Part shown: piece after piece, positions 58,801-64,000 of the stretch | How positions within the stretch are numbered: the first letter of the stretch is position 1 | Layout of the letters: every line of letters begins with the position of its first letter | NCBI GenBank assembly: GCA_018417955.1 | Contig: JACTVC010000030.1 | Coordinates: 310,001-374,000, forward strand | Length of the DNA stretch: 64,000 bases | Reading direction: 5' to 3' | Origin: Laccaria trichodermophora | Lineage: Eukaryota; Basidiomycota; Agaricomycetes; Agaricales; Hydnangiaceae | Made by a program: the position numbers and the translations under genes | Notes under the pieces: generated by a model | The model's database searches: none | Seen by the model: only the letters and a program-made list of their open reading frames with translations | What the model was told of the DNA's origin: nothing

Positions 58801-59916
58801 TGAAGCAGCAGGGTAGCTGAGCAATCCTGCCGGGGTGGAACTGACTAAAGGGAAGAGACTTGAGAGTATGGCGCCCATCCATGGTATCGAGTAGTCATTT
58901 GTGCAGGTTGCACAATTGGTGTTCACTTCCTTCCCTGCAGCTCTTAACAGGTTTGATTCTGGCTCGTTTATTTGAGAGAGGGGTTTCGAGGTCGTAGTCG
59001 TATGGTACTGTGACCTGCAATAAGTGGCACAAACCCATGCGAAGTGTTGCCATTCCAGGTTATAGAAGAATTTCACCAAGAGAAGGCCTTGATTCACCAA
59101 TACAACTACTCGTAGTGCTAGATGCCTCCTTCGACCATCCTCCCCCTGTCCAGGCAGTAATTTGTAGTCAGATACTAAGTTAACCTTGTCGGTAGCCAGT
59201 TCGGAGCCTGTATCAGCTATGAAACTCGTCGGTAAAGCATTATGTTCTATCCGAGCTCCTAGATTCTTGACGTTCTCCAAGTCCCAGAATTCTTCTCCAT
59301 CAATTTGACTCAACGGGGACGCTTGCAGTTTACCATCCAAAATACTAGGAAGGATAGTCGCGCCTGAGGCTGCGAGCCAATTAACATTGGCAGAGTAAGG
59401 TTTTTGAGCAATTATGTTGGGAGCAATAGTTTCGGGGTAGTTCGCACCCTTTGAACGAGTTTGGAAAGCTGCAGAGTTAATTGAATGAGCTGTTGTTTCA
59501 GGTTGGTTCACGCTCCTTGAATGAGCTGCAAGTATTTCAGTTGCGCCCTTACAGGCTGCAAGCGTTTGGCTCAGGTTTTGGGAGTCTGCAGGGTTCATGG
59601 ACGTTCTTATGAAGGTCATGTGGGTTTGGGAGAGGTGACCTGTGTGTACATGCCCTGATACTGACGTAGAACAGGGATTCGCGAGGGAGACGTTCTCGTC
59701 GTTCCAGAAGACCACATGAATCTCTGGTGAATCCCTACATCCTATAGTTATCATTTCCGACTCCTTATCTTCCTTGATTCGACGCGACAAAGGAGCTAGA
59801 GTCTTGTTCCCCTTATCTCCACCTCGCGAAGCTGTCTCTGAGGCAGTGGGCTGATTGGCGATTGCGGTGGAAGGTTTCAGGGTTACCTTATTCGCGCTCT
59901 TACTGGGTGTGGGCAT
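52897..59916 (-). CDS. Pol-like open frame of 2339 codons, catalytically dead Ty3/gypsy relative
   Basis: The frame is wholly open. The middle is collinear with Agaricomycete Ty3/gypsy pol: RHEAIDRQLKAWSKARVIKS and WGFSMDVYCNGK (about residue 1270-1310), LGQKVSQFGWSNHK, then KYKIDYVPHW and an integrase-like stretch. Key residues are gone: the RT YxDD position reads HIRH (about residue 1397, near 55720) and the RNase H Asp region reads KLYTNTPD (about 1540). Such polyproteins normally copy element RNA into DNA and insert it; this one cannot. The rest (first 1100 residues) has no domain I recognise. A frame this long in so diverged a sequence is unexpected. The start is only the first ATG after the MITE: codons continue upstream in phase. 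Treat as a relic or a repurposed protein. Confidence 0.6.
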   Translation of the reverse strand: MPTPSKSANKVTLKPSTAIANQPTASETASRGGDKGNKTLAPLSRRIKEDKESEMITIGCRDSPEIHVVFWNDENVSLANPCSTSVSGHVHTGHLSQTHMTFIRTSMNPADSQNLSQTLAACKGATEILAAHSRSVNQPETTAHSINSAAFQTRSKGANYPETIAPNIIAQKPYSANVNWLAASGATILPSILDGKLQASPLSQIDGEEFWDLENVKNLGARIEHNALPTSFIADTGSELATDKVNLVSDYKLLPGQGEDGRRRHLALRVVVLVNQGLLLVKFFYNLEWQHFAWVCATYCRSQYHTTTTSKPLSQINEPESNLLRAAGKEVNTNCATCTNDYSIPWMGAILSSLFPLVSSTPAGLLSYPAASMSANGTLKPRGCMNVPTGLRSANNPKSDKTHSEISIAELALFITRKQFMRSEPTSLLGAMTKVKDYTETVPQREDLDEESSSPFTDHEASYGIEPNMRPKALQAIPSMKLTMLVLAGSFYKRKGIQFSLNYNPPPLPVSVLPSRRTEVSTTHPLQSYSLTVYIKHPSRRLRPRKECYNRNLEDFATQHAQSCQKWPRMTSSRTRNRRRARGWSRTKRFLYPSTKLWIYFENLTRRNQTELSNETTFLGNLECQPLTLQYSFERERSGLSRGSSASTIGPNHARNAAADEAQNSRVFPPVPNMTTILISIKHTVQRLPEAEKVNVSGVEDHLNRLAIMKGLIATPVTVSSDCSGLVASRTSYAPLSISGLAYHSHVRNYEKIDNQIRFLDEEHTRDQTCHPGKGALCFALWDIHLAAEQMNKKLPVFRPQVELHGRPALHCWKEPSRAVHAAKARTNYMEVNLYSYVSHEKAVKRGDVGFASDIKIKSIDEPFRAGGPRAARKKEFPCVETMIEVILERNKFKVNPKLPHKEYTRTGSKRFPWKYLSSEKCDAPGNAHKNHGKSDSNEEGKADTQHLSAIKHVQATVNLRENIAKSRKVTDQIRSSLDTTCYRACALHPNEQRVRSRERRKSKGITLTSRVLKGIQTKTMDRVAGSWNTNRQKVARITSEHHKVATWQPGRVIFAAPAPNTNFRVEIGIGAKQRVRFKAWDCTCVQPYDVIRAPIPRCVISAALALNVNYGIEIGIVAKRRMGFKVRDCTCIQPYNVILASVPDVSPRPWHVLVGEVVEYLHDPGVSQVETEAIRATVPGPGILIGQEHNRLKDNIPRRPRTLAVLKNPLDGNIPLEYQERLTVVLCHNVAVFRGDDRLEHIKARVQTPLLRDAQPNSEPIYGTTSARHEAIDRQLKAWSKARVIKSTDSLWGFSMDVYCNGKQYVVRSYRDRNAWTILDKSSSLDRVEIIQVLPGTRVSLSDALADFALLRMAEDIEGRATFHCYLRLWPNRSRLQERVDLLSIVHTQGISSAPATIHIRHRGSSTYPAKVLKTIATSRNPSRSPVICYKDYSSALRLGQKVSQFGWSNHKRKTQTNLDPICPVTVTNRLKTFEMVIYYSNRIPLHSMIVALSFRPLKEDGKWRWHMSSEIILELAKNAPSPADTPTSGPLIVNEMYKLYTNTPDLTRSVSLRQDPIIRIKDLLGNPSHTLLEAVRETEDEGPQAAIKLHKVQREADQPSEWGAMPDKFIVLAESEAPVVTEVLAASQPSRCGEEIILIMDHAASGWARIYEKVDQLLIASGAVLTTLPGPNRVILQTGRILPHVNPLFQLIRTPTWDPLMNANSASIEQDTWKDKEALRVENRVIREAAPVAAYCAEWGQDVSYKIVSNDGTGRPLAAEEKREDSPDAMKVVEGRLSDTLRSRSPPNPKRQGDIPLFPKTYPQSRPSIIGLVSIRSLNENRAKQLQLLITEDLIMCEEPAEGLETDKFLTPRYMETQPDERTIASTSHPRGRLDEPPLYLIDARWKIRLYTWKYKIDYVPHWVCKSESLLVGPRCYTARLQKLSLWLSMNKDAKVYTPAYNIYQNTKIGYQSKGSALSLLASGGRYHVNRLLRIRQEMGIGANNPCEAPKSYHSFKSIQEVSHSHQILLITTNPEGLDFLRSYKQYLLSVNWVANAQGSIEDERVTLCYASAIWSPPTLSRMPSPKDEVLGRIIDDHYLGLWSNEAERRHTQWHGKDSNSCLVVHEIDSLNLKRGLHAALEVLTDSAARTNAMSIDPIRSQTEINVGVLSLKEATKENKPTPDFDPSRRTCLKEEYSNSIKKHYAQLCGAHNITESLIALPVMFPRPDRVTKLVSLLPSVPHTPATSRVPYNTSLPVGADIADEQSQSRDTRKSDWLRGTSMASLYSIPPDRCSLSTSVTKPVAIALSASGEIVLLPTTTSCALNVDESTTLTTTLRAMGTLPETGTSLEFHFPST
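56499..56780. repeat. 141-bp tandem duplication inside the pol-like frame
   Basis: GGATAACAT...GGCTGGA is found at 56499 and again at 56640. The two 141-bp units (47 codons) are similar throughout, coding CTCVQPYDVI and CTCIQPYNVI. Confidence 0.75.
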
Positions 59917-59944
59917 TCCTTTGGCAATTGACGGAATAGTAGTC

Positions 59945-60771
59945 GACTGGTAGCTGCCAATTACATGATGTAGTTATGGCAGCTGCCATAAAAAAACTTG
60001 ATCAGCTACCGTGAATGAATGAAATGCTAAGTTTTCATTCATTCACGGCACCTGTTTCATTTGAGATAATTTATTCTGTTTCATTCATTCCCGGCAACTG
60101 TTTCATTTTTTTTCATTCATTGCCGTGGAGAATGAAATCGTTTTTGTTTCATTCCATTTCATTTCAATCCTTTCTTCATTCCTACCAGGAAGAATGAAAT
60201 TTATTCTGTTTCATTCATTCCTGGCAACTATTTCATTCTTTGTTTCATTTTTGTTTCATTCTTACCATGGAATTTTTGTTTCATTCTTTATTTCATTTTT
60301 GTTTCAATCTTTCAGGCAACAATTTCGATGTTTTAATACACACCTAAATAAGGAAATAATATACAATTATGCCTGATATGTGTTGTGCCCTACTGCAGTG
60401 GTGTGGGAGGCCATATGGGAGTACTTTTGCATTTGAGGCTCAAATACATAACAAGATAGGCATACTGTTGCCAAATAAGGCACTTTAATATTTTACATCA
60501 ATTACATAATAATTTTCCCAGCTCTAACAATAAAGGAATGAATGAAACAGTTGCCGTGGTGGAATGAAATGAAAAATGAAGTAATTTCCGTGAATCAATG
60601 AAATGAAATGAATGAAACAGTTGCCGTGAATCAATGAAACAGAATGAATCATTTTGAATGAAATGGGTGCCGTGAATCAATGAAATTTCATTTCATTCCC
60701 TCACGGTAGCTGATCAAGTTTTGCCACGGCAGCTGCCATAAATACATCGATGTAGAGTGCAGCTACTAGTG
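59945..60771. mobile_element. MITE with GAATGAAA-rich interior (827 bp)
   Basis: Inverted ends begin GACTGGTAGCTGC and CACTAGTAGCTGC, with shared inner words TTATGGCAGCTGCC and CTTGATCAGCTACCGTGA. The flanks are AGTAGTC (59938-59944 and 60772-60778), a 7-bp duplication. Removing the element plus one AGTAGTC (834 bp, divisible by three) joins the frames on either side as TTMTT-IPSIAKG. The interior is full of TTTCATTC/GAATGAAA words like those in the NLR 3' flanks. No coding capacity. Confidence 0.8.
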
Positions 60772-60778
60772 AGTAGTC

Positions 60779-63700
60779 ATGGTTGTTTCCCATACACCCA
60801 GTTTGTCTGGAGTATAAGGTCTAGCGGGCATTGATCCCGCGGTCCGCAAGGTTCTGTTGCTCGTAGAAGAGGGAGCTCCGAAGTTAGGTTCTTCTGTTAT
60901 TAACGTCCCTCCTTCTCCTTTCTTCCTGACCATTGCCAATGCTGTGAGTTCGCAGCTAACGAAGTGGTTGGAGTTAATTGCTCTCTTAGGAGTAACGGTT
61001 TCAGAGGGAGTTCCGTTGGAATTTGTATGATAAAGCAGAGGAATGGCTTGTTGGCGACCACCGGGTCCGGCTGAAGGTGACCGATGGTCAGGAAGTAGGT
61101 ACTCCTCGGGATTCCTGGTCGCCCGAGCGGTCCAAGCATGGGAATTCCCATAACCAGAGTCTCGGGTCTTGTAGTTACTCACGAGTTTACTGTGGGTATA
61201 GCTCGTAACATTTGGGAGAGACAATAGAGCACTATCATCTCTGGAAGCAGTGTATGATCGCGCTAGCCTCGGTCTAGGGGTAATGCGGACAGCCTGATAG
61301 CCAGCGATCTCGTTACCACACAGAGTAGTCGAGGGAAACCAGTCGTCGACTGGCTGAGAGGCGCTGTCACTTTCGAAAGCTGCGAGATTTCGCGCTAACA
61401 ATGTTTCCAGGATAGATTCACTGAGTGCATCAACGGTTGGCTCGTCTTCGTACAGCAGAGGGATTGCATAGATGATAGGGCATTGACAGAGAGGAAATAC
61501 CTCCGGCAATCTGACCGTTTGGACTGTCATAGCAGGGCGGTTGTTTTCGAAGGCTGCAGGTAGTCGTGCCAACGAAGGCACAGAAGACACCGAGTTATCT
61601 TCCATTCTTGCAAAATCGTCTCCTTCAAGAGCAGAGGGTATTTGCGCTAGCGTAGGTATGGGGGAGGTGGAGTCATCATCTGTCATAGCTGAGCTGTTGC
61701 CCTCAAAAGCTGCGGGTATTCGCGCTATCGCGGGTATGAAGGGTACGGAGCAGTCATCCTTCGTATTGAGGTGGCTACCCTTGAGAGCTGCGGGCAGTCG
61801 CGCTATCAAAGGTCTAGGAACGTCTTGGGCAGTTTGATAGTCAGTTGTCTTGTCTTCGCCCAGAATTGTCAAGGGCGAGGGTTCATTGATCCGTCGAATA
61901 GTGTAGCCCTTGGAAGCTGCGAGATTTCACAATAACAAGCTTTCTGGGATGCGTCAGCTGGCTGGGTCGATGATTGGCTGGTCTTCATACAGAGAGGTCG
62001 AGGATGAGGAATCGTCGATCAGTTGGGTAGCGTAGTCATCCTCGAAAGCTGCGAGGTTTAGTGTTGACAGGGTTTCCAGGATTGGTTGGCTTGTCAGCGA
62101 GAGGGACTTCCGGCTTTCGAGGTCTTGAGGGTAGCAGTTCTTCATGCGATTGCGGCAGGTATAGCTCATAAAGATTGGGAAGGATCGTTTCGGTGTAAAC
62201 AGGGTTGTTGAAGGCATGGAACCATTATCTGTCGTAGCCAGGAGATTACTTCCGAAAGCAGCGTGCGGTCGCGCTAACGTGGGTAGGGAAGGTGTAGAGT
62301 CGGCAATCGTCATAGCTGAGTTATCACCTTCAGAAGCAGCAAGTGATTGGGCCATCATGGATAAGAATGGCACGGAGTCGTCGTCCAGCCTAGCTGATTG
62401 GTTACCCTCTAAAGTAGCGGGCCTTCGTGCTATCGAGGGCATGGATAAGGTTTGGGAGGTACGACAGTTGGTGACCTCATCTTCACGCAGAGTAGTCGAG
62501 GACAAGGAGCTGTCGATCAGCCAAGGGGCACTGTCACCCTCGTAAGCTGCGAGACTACGCGCTAACGAGGATTCCAGGTTGAGTTGACTGATTGGGCCAT
62601 CGATTGGTTCGTCTTCACGCCGCTGAGAGCTTGTCTGTGAGAGGGAGTTCTGGCTTTCGAAATCCTGACATTGGCAGTTCTTCGTGCAACTGCCTTGGGC
62701 ATAGCTCGTGTTGGTGGGGAGAGATTGATTCTTCGATGTTGTCTGGATTATCGAAGGCCGAGAACCATTGTTCGACGTAGCCGAAGTGTTACCCTCGAAA
62801 GCAGCGGGTGATCACACTATCATGGGTATGGAAGACGCAGAGCCGTTGCTCTCGAAAGCAGCAGGTATTCGCGCTATCGTGGGTATGGGAGACATAGAGT
62901 CGTCATCCATCGTATCTGGATAGTTTGTTGCTTCCTCTTTACACAAGGTAGGCGAGGACGAGGATTTGTCAATCAGCCGAGTAGTGCTGTCACCCTCGAA
63001 AGCTGCGAGATTTCGCGCTAACAAGGTTTCCAGAATGAATTGGCTGGCCGAGTTGACGGTTGGCTCGTCTTCACGCCATTGAGGGCTCGCGTAGACGATA
63101 GATTGTCGACAGAATGGAAGTCCTTGAGGGGGTATGACCATCTGGCTTGTCTGCAAGAGGGGATTCCGGTTTTTGAGGGCCTGCCGCTGGCAGTCCCTTG
63201 CACGACTACTGCGGGCATAGCTCGTGTAGGTTGGGAGGGGTCGCTTCGACATTGTTAGGGTTATCGAAGGTGTGGAGCCGTTGTCTGTCGTAGCCAGGTG
63301 GTTACCTCCGAAAGCAGTGGGTGGTCGCGCTATCATGGGTATGGAGGATGTAAGGTCGACGATTGTCGTGGCTGAGTCGTTATCTTTGAGAGCAGCGGAT
63401 ATATGCACTAGCGTGGATAGAGAGGGTGCAAAGTCGTCCTTCTTGAAAGCAGTGGGTATACGCGCTATCGAGGGCACAGGAATGGTTTGGATAGTTTGAT
63501 GGGTTGCTGCTACATCTTCACACAGGATAGTTGGGGATGAAGAGCCGTCGATCCACCAAGGGATGCTATCACCCTTGTCAGCAGCGAGAGTTCGCGCTAA
63601 TGAGGTTACCAGGGGGGATCGACTGGTTGGATCAACGGTAGACTTGTCTTTGCCCAGTTGAGGGCTTGTCTGCGAGAGGGAGTTCCAGCTTTCAAAATCC

Positions 63701-64000
63701 TGACGTTGGCAGTTCTTCGCACCACTGCCACAGGCATAGCTCGTGTTGGTTGGGAGAGATGGATTCTTCGACGATGTCCTGATTATCGAAGGCTGAGAAC
63801 CGTTGCTTGACGTAGCTGAAACGTTACCTTCGAAAGCAGCAGGTGATCGCGCTATCGAAGGTGTGGGAACGTCGTGTAGGGCATGGTCCACAGTTTTCTC
63901 GCCTGTGTTAGGGTTTAGGTTTACTTGGGAGTCGGGAATTCTGGAAGGCGTCGTGAGTTGACAGGATCTGTCAATCAGACTTGCCTTATGTAGTTTCTCC
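60779..64000 (-). pseudogene. Upstream, repeat-rich part of the retroelement reading frame
   Basis: The minus strand is open, in the same phase as the pol-like frame, from the window edge down to 60779 apart from three TGA codons (62812-62814, about 61954 and about 61931). At the first of these, and at the one near 61931, the sister repeat has CGA (Arg). The protein is Ser/Thr/Pro-rich and made of repeating phrases such as PSIARIPAAFEGN, LETLLARNLAAFEGDS and TSYAxxSxAxxCQ. The 63847-63849 position recurs 1035 bp later at 62812-62814, giving a large in-frame repeat of 345 codons with smaller units inside. No gag domain or zinc knuckle is recognised. It may be a gag-region replacement or an unrelated captured sequence. 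Confidence 0.5.

Larger units (their letters stand above)
52475..64000 (-). mobile_element. Ty3/gypsy-like LTR retroelement, 3' part (continues beyond window)
   Basis: The 3' LTR and polypurine tract are followed upstream by pol-like and further coding sequence in one frame, reading right to left. The 5' LTR and primer-binding site are not in the window. A 127-bp non-coding strip (52768-52896) separates pol from the polypurine tract. The element inserted about 115 bp upstream of the start chosen for the gene at 50235-52360. Confidence 0.7.

Overview
The window looks like a transposon-rich piece of an Agaricomycete (mushroom-type basidiomycete) nuclear genome. The support is: very short GT-AG introns of about 47-68 nt; a tyrosine-recombinase element, a Ty3/gypsy element and a poly-cysteine/coiled-coil gene family typical of that class; fragments of a group III (poly-HAMP) hybrid histidine kinase; and fungal NLR-like genes of the NB-ARC plus kinesin-light-chain-type TPR architecture. 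No rRNA, intact tRNA or CRISPR was seen.

1-46 kb is a decayed tandem array. The repeating unit is a 5' fragment of a poly-HAMP histidine kinase on the minus strand, a spacer of about 1.5 kb, then an NB-ARC/TPR gene on the plus strand with a conserved 3' flank. Three NLR copies are visible: copy 1 (2-1198, only its end), copy 2 (11170-14707, three exons, apparently intact) and copy 3 (41193-44727, long frame open but with a broken splice acceptor, a lost sensor arginine and a MITE 40 bp before its start codon). Four kinase fragments lie at about 4.7-5.8, 7.05-9.6, 19.3-20.6 and 35.4-38.8 kb. The block at 15.8-21.6 kb is a CpG-depleted relative of the block at 3.3-6.7 kb, which points to RIP-like or methylation-driven C-to-T decay.

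21.6-35 kb is a nest of mobile elements inside the array. In order there are a foldback element, a dead tyrosine-recombinase element (22.3-24.9 kb), and a Mutator-like element with long inverted repeats and a 9-bp target duplication (25588-34970) carrying a gene fragment. Inserted into that last element is a 7.5-kb DNA transposon (26379-33923; 27-bp TIR, 6-bp duplication). Its degenerate transposase combines a DUF6729-like zinc region, a DDE-like core and a WRN-type 3'-5' exonuclease. That gene is itself split by a 2.35-kb hAT-like foldback element (8-bp duplication). A second hAT-like element sits at 33943-34847. The insertion order can be read directly from the nesting.

46.3-52.4 kb is ordinary, CpG-normal gene space with three multi-exon genes of unknown function.

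52.5-64 kb is one end of a large LTR retroelement on the minus strand, entering from beyond the right edge. It has a 284-bp 3' LTR and a pol-like reading frame of 2339 codons whose RT and RNase H catalytic residues are lost although the frame is open. A further open frame in the same phase contains about 1-kb tandem repeats. The two are separated only by an 827-bp MITE whose removal rejoins them in frame.
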